64,000 bases of DNA, taken from Ovis canadensis (lineage: Eukaryota > Chordata > Mammalia > Artiodactyla > Bovidae). Shown here one piece after another: positions 21,545-32,867 of the stretch; within the stretch, counting starts at the first letter, position 1, and each line of letters opens with the position of its first letter. The stretch spans positions 18,028,501 through 18,092,500 of the forward strand of contig NC_091247.1 of assembly GCF_042477335.2 (NCBI RefSeq), written 5' to 3'. A program made the position numbers and the translations under genes. Below the pieces are notes generated by a model. That model did no database searches and was not told the origin of the DNA. It worked only from the letters and a program-made list of their open reading frames with translations.

Positions 21545-21640
21545 CCTTAAGATAGGTAGTGTTAGCCCCATTTCACAGATGAGCAAACTGACACCCAGCA
21601 AGTCTCATTTGCCAAAGGTCACACAGCTGCTCAGTGTTTA
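21545..21640 (+). mobile_element. MIR SINE core
   Basis: GCCCCATTTCACAGATGAGC followed by AAACTGACACCC and AAGGTCACACAGCTGC, the MIR core in order. Confidence 0.75.
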
Positions 21641-22859
21641 TCTACACTTGAAAAGAGAAAGGCACTGATGTCTGTTCTAGGAATTAGGAACATCGATGCT
21701 GAGAACACTTAAAAATAGCCCTGTGCATTTTCCCGTTTTTGAAACAGGTTTACTAATCAGGGACATGGCTCAAAAAATCCAGCAAAATGACTCAGTTCCT
21801 AGCAAAATGTCACGGCTCCCCATCGCTTTGGGACAACCCCAGCAAAGCCTGTGAGGAGAGACAGAGAGAGAAGAAAAGAACGCATCGGCTCGATGGCCAG
21901 AGCCATTTCCTCCGTGTCACCCTGCAGCAGCCTGTCCATCAGCTGAAGGTGAGGGGCTCTCAAGGCGAGAACGCCCGCTGTGAAGGCAAGGGCAGGCTGG
22001 AGGGCTCACTTCCTGTCTTCTAAATATATTCTCGTTCTGATGGTATCTCGCCCCCTGCGTCATGGAGCATGATCGCCCTTTACTGTGCAGATAGCTCAGG
22101 GACTCCTCAGCCAGGAGGAAGTCAGACTTTCTAAAGGCCTTCAGGGGCAGTATGCTCAGGCCCTGCTCAAGCACTGGGCAATCTCTTCCCCTGCTCCTCT
22201 CTAACTCCTTTTCTCCCTCCTGCTCCTCCCCATTCTCCTCCTCCTCCCTCCTCCGCTCCACCCTCCTCCTCCTCTCCATCCTTCTCTCTGTCCTCCCCTC
22301 TCCCCTCCCCCCTCCTCCCCAGCCAGGCACTTCCAGCCTCAGGGTGGGCAGCCACATCCAGTAGCGGTGCTCTCCGTGAATGTTATCAGAGGAAACACTT
22401 GAGACCCAAGAGGCAAACAGAAACCATCCACACCTGGGGCTCTCCGCCTCCGGACGCCCCAGCCTCCATCCAGGTGTCCTCAGGGGAGAAAGGGCCCATT
22501 CAGGTCTGCGACCAGCCGTTCGTGCACCGCGTTCCTCAAACGCGGCAGAAAGAAAGGGAACACACAAAACAGGAGGTGGCAGAGCTTCCCAGCAGCCTGA
22601 GCGAAGACCGGCCAAGCCGCTCAGCTGATGCCAGGCCCTCGGCCTCGGATCATTGGTCCTCTGAGACCTGCGGCTCCTCCTCGGGTGACCTGAGGATGAA
22701 GTGACATGATGCCCTGAACCACGTAACACGTGCTCGGCACTGGGCTGGGAGAGGCCGGGTCCCCACTCTGGACCTGGTACATTTCCACGATCTCCTTCAA
22801 CACTGACAACTGGGCTCCTTCTCACGATCACTATCAGTAACTACATCCATTTCGTTGCT
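21641..22859. other. Single-copy DNA with pyrimidine tract and CpG patch
   Basis: The 304-codon minus ORF at 21917-22831 is the longest outside the minisatellite, but its middle is an Arg/Glu run caused by the CT-rich tract at 22187-22321, and no domain is visible. About 19 CpGs occur in 22441-22690. I do not call a gene. Confidence 0.4.
22187..22321. repeat. Polypyrimidine tract (CTC-rich)
   Basis: About 135 bp on the plus strand are almost wholly C and T, with CTCCTC repeats. The opposite strand is polypurine. Such tracts can form intramolecular triplex DNA. Confidence 0.9.
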
Positions 22860-22975
22860 CCAGATGGGAAATCAAGGCTCAGGGAGGTGAAGGAACCTGG
22901 CCAGGGTCACAGAGCGTGGAAGCGGTGGGTCTGGAATTCTAATCCCGTGGAACAGAGGCCCTCCTGCATTCTTCT
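22860..22975 (+). mobile_element. MIR SINE fragment
   Basis: AGATGGGAAATCAAGGCTCAGGGAGGTGAAGG is followed by AGGGTCACAGAGCG and GGTCTGGAATTCTAATCC, in MIR order. Confidence 0.75.
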
Positions 22976-23229
22976 GCTTCTCAGCATCTGCCCCCAGGCA
23001 GTCCATGCCCCTGGCTGGTCACAGAGGCAATATTCTCAAGGGTGCGATGGGGAAAGAGGCTTAGAAATGGAGGTCAGGTGCCTGCGTGTAGAAGGACACA
23101 CGTGACTGCCTCGAAGCCTGCACAGCGTCAGGAGCAGGGTGACCAGCATGGATGTTCCCTTCCCGACAAGCCAAACTCCCCAAATACTTAAAGAGAACTC
23201 AATATTCAGAGACCACCAACTTTAATATA

Positions 23230-23381
23230 AACACTAGGTAGCTTATATTTACTGATTTCCTGCTACGTGCCAGGGGCTGTACACATGTCAATAATATATT
23301 CAAGTATCCACAATCACTTAATCCTTGCCACAGCCTTCCAAGGTAGGTTCTAGTGACCATCATCATTTGTATTTTGTAGGT
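23230..23381 (+). mobile_element. MIR SINE 5' part, cut by BovB
   Basis: TATTTACTGATTTCCTGCTACGTGCCAGGGGCTGT, then CACTTAATCCTTGCCACAGCC and AGGTAGGTTC. The element stops where the BovB tail begins at 23382. Confidence 0.78.
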
Positions 23382-23715
23382 GCTGGAGAAGACTCTTGAG
23401 AGTCCCTTGGACTGCAGGATCAAGCCAGTCAATCCTAAAGGAAATCAACCCTGAATACTCACTGATGCTAAAGCTCCAATACTTTGGCCACCAGATGCAA
23501 AGAGCTGACTCATTGGAAAAGACCCTGATGTTGGGAAAGACTGAAGGCAGGAGGAGAAGGGGGCAACAGAGGATGAGATGGTTGGATGGCATCATCTATT
23601 CAATAGGCATGAATTTGAGCACACTCCAGGAAATCGCGCGGGACAGGGTAGCGTAGCGTGCTGCAGCCCATGGGGTCACAAAGGGTCGGACATGACTTGG
23701 GGACTGAACAAACAG
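23382..23715 (+). mobile_element. BovB LINE 3' end
   Basis: Begins at GGAGAAGACTCTTGAGAGTCC and ends TCGGACATGACTTGGGGACTGAA plus a short CAAACAGCAA tail. A run near 23,396-23,656 still reads open for 86 codons over the reverse-transcriptase C-terminal region. Confidence 0.92.
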
Positions 23716-25343
23716 CAAGTGAAGAGATCAAGCTGGAGAGCAGAGAAGAGGCGTGGTTAATATCACCCAGCTGGGAGCGGGTACAGCCTGGGGTCAAGTC
23801 CAGCCACTGGGATCTGGCATCTGCACTTTCATTGATGTGCTATTTTTCTTTGTAAGGATTGTGTTTTAATTTTTCAAAGGGTGACATGGGAATGACTCCC
23901 AAGGGCATCCAGGGCTCCCACTGTTGGGGAGAGTCACTTCCTGTCAGAGTGCTTCATGGCAGATCACCGAGGCCAGAGGTCAGGGGTCACTCTGCTTCCT
24001 CCTCAGGCTCACCCCACTCCCCAGGGCCAGTGTGGCTCAGCCACGCTGGTAAGAGGGGTTTCTGTGGTACCTCTCCAGTACTCCAGACACCACCCTTGCA
24101 TGCCTCCTGCACGCCCTGAACAGCAGCTCCTTCCTGGGTCAGGGAGAAGGGAAGGGGTCAGGCCACCCCAAGGGAGAGTGGGGGGCAGAGGGATGTCTCC
24201 ATGCAGGCTGGGGGTTTGGAGTCCTCTCCAGGCCTCAGGCCAGCACCCCTTCTTGTCCCTCTGGCCCATGAGGGAAGGAGAGCGGCTGAACCCCATGCTT
24301 TCTGAGGTTCTGAGAAGTGAGAGCTCGTTCTCAGAGCTGGGGCAAGAGCCTCGGGTGGGCAGTCACTTGCTGTGTGACCTTGGGTGAGCCCCTGAGGTTG
24401 CTGGTGCTGATAGGAAGTGGTTAGGGTGACGCCCTAAAACCATCCCTTCTGGAAAACAGTCAGCTCAGAGCACCCACCTCAGGGTGACTTGACTGGGCCT
24501 CCTCCAGGCAGGACCCCTGAGTCGTGCAGCCCACGTTTCCCTGGTCCCGGTGGTCCTTAGGCTGCTCAGTCATCCCTCCCCTCCTCTCTCATGAACGATG
24601 GGGGGCTGTCACCGGTTGGTACAGCCATGGACCACCCCAGTCAGTGTGCATGGAGCCAGGCCTCACCCCATCGCTGTGGCCATACATGAGCATCTCTTCC
24701 CAAATGGGCACTCCGAGATGTCTCGTTGGTACCTTGGAAGCAGCTTGGTGAGAGTATTCACACCACAGAAACAGGCAGACGAGGACTTTGTTTTTGTCTT
24801 TCCTTCAGTCAATTGTTAAACATTTGTCAGCATGTGGTTGCCACTCACCAGAGCCCATGAGTGGACAGGCAGAGGGGACCCCACACTGAAGGCCCCATTC
24901 CCCTCTCTATGACTCCCAAAGGGACAAGACCCTTTACTACTGCTGGTCGAGGGCGCAGGACCTGCACAGTGGGACACAGGTTCCCCTCCCAGCCCCACGG
25001 TGCCATGCAGTCCTAAAGGTATCATCCTAAATGTCTCAGCGCTGACCAAGCAGTCATCTGCCATCTGCAGAAGGAGGTCACCACTAGAAACGGCAAACGA
25101 GACAGGGCCTTCCTAGACACTGTTGCTCCAGCAACAATCCGCTGTTGCTTGGGTTTTACCAAGCGTTCTGCAAGTTTTCTTTCTCCTAACTTGCTTTGAT
25201 CTCCATGAGCTCTTAGAAACCTCCTCCAGAGAAGGGCACTCAAAGTCTGGAAAACCCAGAAACAAAGGGTTGCTGTTCACAGAAGGGCTCGTTAGACTTG
25301 CCCGACTCAAGACCCAAAGCCTGAGCTGAATACTCTGAGCTAG
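23716..25343. other. Single-copy DNA without a recognised gene
   Basis: About 1.6 kb. A short antisense MIR-like segment (CACTTGCTGTGTGACCTTGGG) lies at 24,362-24,385. ORFs up to 143 codons (23956-24387) have Pro/Gly/Ser-rich composition and no domain. Confidence 0.4.
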
Positions 25344-25558
25344 CGTGCTCGGTGACTCAGTCGTGTCCGATTCTTTGCAAGCCCATCGACTGTAGCCCGT
25401 GAGTCCTCTCTCCATGGGATTCTCTGGGTAAGATTACCGAAGTGGGTCACCATTTCCTCCTTCAGGGAATCTTTCCAACCCAGGGATCAAACCCACGTCT
25501 GCTGGGTCTCCTGAATTGACAGGCGGATTCTTCACCATCAGCACCACCTGGGAAGCCC
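25344..25558 (-). mobile_element. Bov-tA SINE, full length
   Basis: Minus-strand head ending CCACCTGGGAAGCCCC and body with TCGTGTCCGATTCTTTGC on the plus strand. The B-box is GGTTTGATCCC. Only a 5-bp CTGAG word flanks it. Confidence 0.92.
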
Positions 25559-26084
25559 CTGAGTGGAGTCACCCTCAGGAAAAGCAAAGCCGCTTGTTCC
25601 TTCACACTCTTCACGCTCTCGTCCGAGTCATCTGATTCGAGGACTGATTCAGATCCTCTTCCCATTTCTGCTTCATGTCACGTCGTCAATGACCACCTCC
25701 AGTTGGTGAGCACAATTAGAAACATACGTCAGTTTCTATAGCAAGACAGCGAGTGATTTTCCTGAGAAGTCAGTTTCAACACTGCCCTCTGGAAGAAGAG
25801 TCAGCAAGAGAATCATGAATACTCACCAAGTAAATGTTCGGAGGATGGGATCTGGCCCTCCTAGCTCCTGCCCCTGCCCACACTGGCACTTCCCTAGGTG
25901 AGCCCTGCCTCCACCCTCCATGCCCAGAGTCCAGGCACTAGGGTCTTCCCACACACTCAACCTTCAACTTGGCTACAGGTAAATGGCCAGGCCCCCCCAC
26001 AAACAGAAGCCCCAGGGCTCTCCCCAGACTATCTCCTGAATCAGTTCCCTCATCTACTAATAGCGAATTGCATCCCCTGCTTTG
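25559..26084. other. Single-copy DNA without recognised features
   Basis: No transposon, exon or RNA gene is recognised in about 525 bp. Confidence 0.4.
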
Positions 26085-26290
26085 TTTGATTTTAATTTAG
26101 TTTTTTAATGGAAAAAGTCACATACACATGTGGTAACAACAAATAAAAGGAGTAAGAAAGGATATACAATAAAAAACTGCGCTACTCTCCTCTCTAAGAT
26201 CCCACATCTTATTCCCCAGAGGCAATTACTATCACAAGTCCCCTGGAAACTGCCTGTGGAGTTCTTTACATGCAAGGGGCAAACCCTATT
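26085..26290 (-). mobile_element. Old L1 3' UTR-like fragment, antisense
   Basis: TTTTTAATGGAAAAAGTCACATACACATG, an ACAAATAAAAGGAG stretch and TTCCCCAGAGGCAATTACTATCAC follow the order of antisense L1M 3' UTRs. Diverged, so family assignment is tentative. Confidence 0.5.
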
Positions 26291-26779
26291 TGCTGGCTGA
26301 CTTGACAGCATTGTTAGACTCTTTCCTTGCTCTCATGCTGCAAAGCCAGATACTCACTTTCCCAGTCTTCCCTGCAGCTGGGGATAAGCAGGTGAGACCC
26401 AGTCCTGGACAATGAGATATGGGGGTGAGATGGCCCATGGCGAGGGAGGAGGAGCCAGGGGGCAACTTGGAATCTCTCCATTTCCAGATTAAAAAAAAAA
26501 AAAATACAATGGTATCTGGCACTGACCAGCAGCCCCTTCTTATTCTTTATACTTAGATGTGATCTTCAGAGCCACAGCAGCCGTTCTGGGGCCATGAGGA
26601 AACTAGTGTAAGGCTCTAAAGCCAACACCTTTCATGAAGGTGATATGGGAAAGAAGGAAACTGGGCCCCTGACGACCCTGGTAAGCAGCAACCGCTCCCC
26701 TTCAGCCGCGGGATTATGTAAGAGAAACAAACATGTGATATGTCCCCACTAGTGTTAGTCCATGCATCCCACAGGCCTG
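26291..26779. other. Single-copy DNA with an A14 run
   Basis: An A-run at 26490-26503 may mark an old retroposon end, but no family is recognised. There is no gene. Confidence 0.35.
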
Positions 26780-26920
26780 TCTCATGCTTTTCAATATCGC
26801 CAGAGTACCCCGCTGTATAGTCTGTATTTCAGATAAACCCTGATCCCCTTCTAATCATGGACATTTCTGTTGCTCCGATTTTATCCCATTACCCACAATG
26901 CCTCTGAAAGCATCTTGGTA
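26780..26920 (-). mobile_element. Old L1 3' UTR-like fragment, antisense
   Basis: The order TTTTCAATATC, CGCTGTATAGTCTGTAT, CATGGACATTTCTGTTGCTCC and TACCCACAATGCCTC parallels antisense L1M 3' UTRs and may belong with the fragment at 26085. Confidence 0.45.
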
Positions 26921-28179
26921 GGTGGATCTCTATATGCACGTGGACACCCATCTGTGGTCGTTTGTGCAATGGATCCTGTTCTTGCTGCCACTGCCTCCCT
27001 TGACTGGACATCCCGAGCCCCTCTTCCTCTCCCAGCCCATCCCCAAGGGTCCACACTCCGGGCCCCCTTTTCCTTCACTCACCCCCCTGCCCAGCCCTGA
27101 ACCCAGGGACACTCATGGCCTTAGCCAGGGTTCTGAGTTCCCACAACCCAGTGACCCAGTTTGGGTAAATACCTTTAGCTTCCCTCCTCTGGGACAAAGA
27201 CCCAGGCTTGCTCCAAGCTGGCCCTCCTTCCAGTCCAGCCCCCTTCCACCCCCCACCCTGTTCTAGACCAGAAGAGCGGCAGGCGCCCAGGTCGGCTCCT
27301 CCAGCCCTACCCCGGAGTCATTTCTGGAGCCCACCTTCCCCATCGGGTCCTCTCCTGCTCTGGAGAACTGGTCCACGTCAGCGCCCGAGGCCCAGCTCCC
27401 ACAGGAAGCACCGTGAGCAGCCACACCCCACCCCCAGCCAGGCCCTGGCCCCAGTTTCAGCACCTGTAACCAACCTCAGGAATTCACACCAGAAACCCAA
27501 CCTCACACCCCAACCCAAATCCCACTCATCAATAGAAGCTGACAAATACCACTGTGGGTGGAAATGGACGCACAGAGATGGGAGAGCAGATAACTAAAAA
27601 CACTCAAAACACCCATGCGTCTTTGGTACCAGTGACTGCAGACACACTTCACATTCTATCAGATCAGACTGGCTTGCGATCTCCAGCCTGTGTCCAGCCA
27701 GCCAAGGAACGCTAAGAGCTGAAACATATTTGAAAGTGGCAGGGGCCAGTGGGGGCTTAACCCAGACACGCTGATAACATTTTCAGTATAATGTTTTGTG
27801 TTCTAGGGCAAAAAGCCATCTTCTTTGATGGGCAGATTTGCAAAGCTGATTCCAATATGAGGCTGGGACTGGCCACAGGCCAGGATCCTGGGCTCCCTGG
27901 GCCATGCCTGCTGACCCTTCTCCAGTCCTCCCCCCATCACCCATCCACACCTATCTGGGCCCACAAGGAACATCAGGAAGGGGGGTGGTCTTCCAAGAAC
28001 AGCAAGTCCAGTGTCCTGATGTTGTAGTTAGGGAAACAGGAGTCAAAAGGTAACAACCACTTAGCAACAGCAGGAGGGGCAGAAGGGACAAGATGCTTGT
28101 CTGAGCTTGGCTACGCTGTCTCTACAGCTACACTGGCCTCGAAGGCTTTTTCGAGATACTCAGGGCTGTCTCCCTCCCA
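26921..28179. other. Single-copy DNA without a recognised gene
   Basis: Pro/Ser-rich ORFs (up to 129 codons) in 26,920-27,600 come from C-rich composition and have no domain. No transposon is recognised. Confidence 0.4.
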
Positions 28180-28322
28180 CAGTCAGAGACTGGAGGCTGG
28201 CAGAGGGGAAAGAACTCGTTCTAGCTTACACATCGGGAGAGGAACAGGGCTTGGACATGAACTCAGCCGCCCAGCTCTCCATCCAGGCTCTTTCTGCCGT
28301 GGCCCTCTGATGCCACTCCTGG
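28180..28322 (+). mobile_element. MIR-family SINE
   Basis: CAGAGACTGGAGGCTGGCAGAGGGGAAAG followed by a decayed body and the terminal block CAGGCTCTTTCTGCCGTGGCC, which resembles MIRb or MIR3. Confidence 0.5.
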
Positions 28323-28601
28323 CACCCAAGTGAAAACTGGGGGTCGGAGAGCAAGAGAGAGTGTGTTAAGGAGAGAAATGAGTGGTTATGATTAAAACGA
28401 AAATGCAAATAAAACACCCAAAACCATCCAGCAGGTGTTCGTAGGGCCCTGCCTTTCTTCTTAAGTAAGCAAGCACCTGGAAACCAAAACGACAGGGCAT
28501 TTCAGATAGAGAGAGAGAAGGTACCCTGAAAGAGCTCCCACTGCCCAAAGCTGGATCGTTTGTGAGCAACAGTGTAAGGAGCATGGTACTGGATCATAAC
28601 C
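28323..28601. other. Single-copy DNA without recognised features
   Basis: About 280 bp with no feature that I recognise. Confidence 0.4.
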
Positions 28602-29274
28602 CAAAGCTTAAATATCTCGGAGTCTACACCAGTGTAAATAAAACATACTAAGTGAAGTCCGACAGAGAAATAGCCTATTCCCTTGTATGTGGAATCTAAA
28701 AAGAAATGATACAAACAAATGTATTTGGGAAACAGACTCACAGAATTAGAGAACAAACTTACGGTTACCGGGGTGGGGAAGAATGGGAGGAAGAGATGGG
28801 TAGGGAGTTTGGGACAGACAGGTACACACTGCTATATATAAAATGGATCACCAACAAGGAACAACTGGACAGCACAGGGAACTCTGCTCAAAGCCATGTG
28901 GCAGCCTGGATAGGCGGGGAGTTCGGGGGAGGACGGCAACATGTGTATGTATGGCTGAGTCAACTTACTTTCTACCTGAAACTGTCACAACCTTGTTAAT
29001 CTGCTATGCGTGCCTGAGTGCTAAGTTGCTTCAGTCGTGTCCAAGTCTTTGCAACCCCATGGATTGTGGCCCGCCAAGGCTCCTCTGTCCATGGGACTCT
29101 CCAGGTAAGAAAATTGAAGTGGGTTGCCATGCCCTCCTCCAGGGATCTTTCTAACCCAGGGATCAAACCTGCGTCTCTCACGTCTCCTACATTGGCAGAC
29201 AGGTTCTTTACCACTACCACCACCCAGGAATCTGCTATATGCCAATATAAAACAATAAAACTTTAAAAAAAAAA
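28602..29274 (+). mobile_element. Ruminant L1 3' UTR with poly-A, split by a SINE
   Basis: Reads as an L1-BT 3' UTR: ATGTGGAATCTAAAAAGAAATGATAC, TTACGGTTACCGGGGTGGGG, AACAACTGGACAGCACAGGG, ACATGTGTATGTATGGCTGAG, then after the inserted SINE GCCAATATAAAACAATAAAAC and an A15 tail. No ORF2 remains. Confidence 0.9.
29008..29228 (-). mobile_element. Bov-tA SINE inside L1, with target-site duplication
   Basis: Exactly flanked by the 10-bp repeat AATCTGCTAT (28998-29007 and 29229-29238), which is part of the host L1 3' UTR. The relative age is clear: L1 first, SINE later. Confidence 0.96.
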
Positions 29275-29339
29275 AAAAGATCCATGGCGAATAAATAAAT
29301 AACTGAAAAAATAATTAATGGGGAGAAACTATTCACCCT

Positions 29340-30010
29340 GACAGGAGAATCCCACAGACTTCATGTAGATACGCCCCCTGCAAGAGGAGGAGGGGGACCA
29401 CCTTCTGCCGTGTGTGGGTTCTGCTCCGTGACATGCCTCTGAAGAACACAGTATAGCCAGAGGGGTGACATGACCGTGGAGGAGCCTGGCAGACTCTGCC
29501 ACCGTCAGCCAGGTGATCAAGCCCAGCGTGGCCGTGATGAGTCATAGGACAGGATGGATACAGACTTCGCCTTTGTGGTCTTCCTTCCAAAACCCATACC
29601 CTAGTCTAAGCATGAGAAAAACATCAGCCAAGACCAGAGCACGGGGCTCAACAAAATAACCTGCCCTCAAAACCATCAAGGTCATACACAACAAGGAGAG
29701 TCTGAAAAAGTAGCAAAGATCAGAAGAGGCCGAGATGTGACCATTAAATGAAAGGAGGTTTCCTGGGGGGGATCCTGGTACACAAAAAGAACTTGGGGGA
29801 AAAAACCCCAACAACCCATAGAATCTCACTGATAGTGGTGGATGGATGCCGGTGACTTCATTGAGACAAATGACTACGGCTTTGCCGGCTGCCAACAAGA
29901 AGGGGACAGGTGTGGGGGGTAGATTCTCTCTGCACCCTTGCGATTGCTCTGTAAATGCACAGCTCTTCTGAGCGAAAGGCTTATATCCACAGTAAATAAT
30001 GATGCAGAGA
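29340..30010 (+). mobile_element. Ancient L1-like 3' UTR
   Basis: TCTAAGCATGAGAAAAACATCAGCC, ACCATCAAGGTCATACACAACAAGGAGAGTCTGA and GATCCTGGTACACAAAAAGAAC occur in the order of an old mammal-wide L1 3' UTR. The ORFs inside are short and degenerate. The left boundary is uncertain. Confidence 0.5.
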
Positions 30011-31398
30011 TGCCTGGCAATCCTAACAGAAGCTGGGCTTCACTCACCACCCATTCGACAGATTTGGGGATTTGAACGGGCTGGACCACTCCAGCTCAAG
30101 TAAACCAGGGTCTCAGAGCCTGGGGCCGGAAACTTGGACGTCCACAAGGTCCCAATGAGTGTCCCGTGCCGTTTGGAGGTGAAACCACTCACCAGGGTGA
30201 GACAGGAATCAAGTCCTAAGGGCTTCCGTGGAGGCACATGGAATTCTAAACAAATACTGGCGTCCTCCATGAACGAGAAAGGGCCGCACTGAACGCATTT
30301 CCTCGCAGGCCTGCCAGACCTCTAAAGGTCTCATTGTTGCATCTCCTCCGGCAGCTACCCACCCCCCAGCCCAGGGAGTGCTGGATGGCTGTGGAAATCA
30401 GGTGGTGGAGGGGTTCAAATTTCCGCTCAGTGTGAAAATGCAAAGTGACCTGAGCTAGCGAGGAAAAGAGCAGGTGTCCTCTTTCGTCCAGCTGGGGTCA
30501 CTGTCCCCTAAGGGGCCCCCCAGCTGGCCCTTCCTACCACACCGAGGTCTTGGACTTGACTGGCTTGAACTCCCAGAGGGGGACCCCAGGAGCACTAACA
30601 CCACAGCAGGCCCCGGGAAGATCCGGGAAGATCCGAGCTCTGAGCGAAGAGGGGAGCCGTTTCGACTGGGGAGGGCTGGCCCCAAGCCAGCAAGTCCCCA
30701 GATGCCTTGCAATGCACACCTGAGCGGGGTAAGAGAATAGGTGTGTGTAAACAGTATTTGAAAGAGAAAATAGCTGTACAAATACAGCACTTGTTAACAC
30801 AGGTGTTTATAGGTGGAATTATTTTTCCAGGGCTGCTGTCTCCCAACCTTCTTTGTAAGTCACAGATCACACCTGCAGGGACTTTCCTATGAAATGAAGC
30901 CACAAAGGGGAAATGGATAGTCCGTATCGACTTTACGAAGCAGGAGTCCAGTGATCGGCGGCAGGCCTGGCTCGCTTTCACCCAGTTTCTCCCTTGCTGG
31001 AGTTACTTTTTTTTTTAACCTGCTCTAACAGGATCCGGCCTGTTCAGGGCTTCCTGCTAAGCTCTGAAGCTGCCCATGACCACCCGAGGGCAGTCTCAGC
31101 GAGACGGAGGCTTCCCCAAGGCCAGCGGGCACTGGTCGCTTCCTCGGCAGTATTATCTTATTCTACTCTCTCTCTCTCCCCTCCGGGGGAAGTCTCATTG
31201 TTCCTATCCTGTGGACAGTGAAAACAAAGACACTTGTCCGAAGTCACAGAGTTAATAAGTGGAGGACTCCTGAGCAGACATCACCTCCAATGGGGACTGA
31301 GTCCATAGCTGCCAGGACAGGACACCCCTGGGACAGGGCTCTCTGGAGAGGCACAGACTCATTCAGCTCAAAAAGTAGTTTATTGGTTTGTTCCTCCT
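30011..31398. other. Single-copy DNA without a recognised gene
   Basis: A 13-bp stutter GGAAGATCCGGGAAGATCCG occurs near 30,615. A TC-rich run lies at 31,163-31,180, and 31,195-31,275 faintly resembles MIR. ORFs up to 128 codons lack domains. Confidence 0.4.
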
Positions 31399-31409
31399 CA
31401 TAGAAGGAG

Positions 31410-31619
31410 GGCTTCCTTGGTGGCTCAGACAGTAAAGAAACTGCCTGCAATGCAGAAGTCCCAGGTTCGATGCCTGTGTAGGGAAGATCCCCCTGGAGAA
31501 GGGAATGGCAACCCACCCCAGTATTCTTGCCCAAAGAATTCCAAGGACAGACGAGCCTGGCGGGCTACAGTCCATGGGGTCACAAAGAGTCAGACAGGAC
31601 AAAGCAACTAACATACTTT
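31410..31619 (+). mobile_element. Bov-tA SINE with target-site duplication
   Basis: Complete head with GGTTCGATGCC B-box and complete body. Flanking CATAGAAGGAG (31399-31409) and CATAGAAGAAG (31620-31630) differ at one base. Confidence 0.95.
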
Positions 31620-31680
31620 CATAGAAGAAGGCAGCACTGTAAGGCAGCTATGGGTTTACAAAGCATTAGAAGCATTAAAA

Positions 31681-31743
31681 GATCAAACCCGGGTCTCCTG
31701 CAGTGTAGGCAGACGCTTTACCTTCCAAGCTACCAGGGAAGCC
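31681..31743 (-). mobile_element. tRNA-like SINE head only
   Basis: Minus strand gives GGCTTCCCTGGTAGCTTGG to GGGTTTGATC, the head of a Bov-tA or CHR element without a body. Confidence 0.75.
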
Positions 31744-31796
31744 AAAAGTTACGGAAGAGAAACTTAATACCACCCAATGGCACACTCAAAAACGGT

Positions 31797-31827
31797 GAAG
31801 TGAAGTGAAGTGAAGTGGTGTCCGAGT
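31797..31827 (-). repeat. (GTGAA)n SINE-tail remnant
   Basis: Four GTGAA units followed by TGTCCGAGTC, the typical 3' end of an antisense Bov-tA or BovB whose remainder is absent. Confidence 0.65.
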
Positions 31828-32653
31828 CTAACTTAAAACTGAGAACATCCTATTCTGCATGAAAACCTAACCCAAAGGAGGTGAGTTTGGTTTTCAGTGA
31901 ATCTGTCTGTTTCTGGTAACACCCGGTTTTTGTATCTGCGCCCAGCTCTGTCCCCTGGAAAGACCGCCTCTTAGAGGAGCCTCTTATTCATGCAGATGTG
32001 AAGTGAGAATTTCCCCACTGTTGGGGGGAAGCCCTCAAAGGTGAAACAGCCCAAATGCAGATGGTTCGGAGTGAGGTGTGAAGGGCTCCAGTTCCCAGTC
32101 TCAAAGGCCGGGAAGGGTGAGGAGGGAAGTGGGAGAGGGGCTGGGGGTGGCGGCCGCAGCACACTTGGCTTGGAGGAAGGAGGGCAGCCCTGGGTGCAGG
32201 ATGACGGGCGTAAGGCAAGTGAGCGGCAAGGGGACCGGGAGCAGCAGCAGCCGCGGGTGCGGGCCCTCCCTAGCCCTGCCGTCCATGGAACGTGGCAGCT
32301 CTGAGGACCCTGGGAGGGCTCTCTCTCTCTTGGAAAGGGACAGGGAGGAAAGAGTGGGCCAGCAGACCCTGTGGCCAGCTGACCCTGACCAGAGGCCACT
32401 GGTGGGAAAGCCCAAGGGGCGGCCTGGCCGGAGGTGCTCGGGGCTGAACGGGAGGGGCTGGGGAGGCCTGGGAGAGGCTGTGTCTCCCACAAGCACCCAG
32501 ACGGGGTTCAGACAGTGCTGGTGGGACTCAGGATGTGTGATCCCCGTGGCAAGGAAGGAACTGGGCTCCTTTGCCATTAGTAGCTTTTGATGTCACTGCA
32601 TCTGCAAATCAGGGGAAACTTTATTACTCATTAAACTTTATTACCTGGTTTTA
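31828..32653. other. GC-rich single-copy DNA
   Basis: ORFs of 170, 158 and 173 codons overlap on opposite strands (32078-32590 plus, 32101-32577 and 31971-32492 minus), as expected of GC-rich non-coding DNA. No domain is visible in any of them. Confidence 0.4.
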
Positions 32654-32660
32654 GCAGCAA

Positions 32661-32860
32661 GGGCTTCCCTTGTGGCTCAGCTGGTAAAGAATCCACCTGC
32701 AATGCGGGACGCCTGGGTTCGATCCCTGGGTTGGGAAGATCCCCTGGAGAAGGGAGAGGCTACCCACTCCAATGTTCTGGCCTAGAGAATTCCATCGACT
32801 GTATAGTCCATGGAGCCACAAAGAGCAGGACACGACTGAGAGACTTTCACTTTCACTTCG
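32661..32860 (+). mobile_element. Bov-tA SINE, intact head
   Basis: Well preserved GGCTTCCCTTGTGGCTCAGC head with exact B-box GGTTCGATCCC, the body, and a CTTTCACTTTCACTTC tail. GCAGCAA flanks both sides (32654-32660, 32861-32867). A relatively young copy. Confidence 0.95.
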
Positions 32861-32867
32861 GCAGCAA

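Noticed and set aside
21917..22831. 304-codon minus ORF
   Set aside because: The centre is an Arg/Glu run from a CT-rich tract and the ORF runs to the edge of a MIR. No domain or conserved block is visible.
32661..32725. tRNA gene
   Set aside because: The B-box and tRNA-like head belong to a Bov-tA SINE. No full cloverleaf is expected, and the same head recurs throughout the window.
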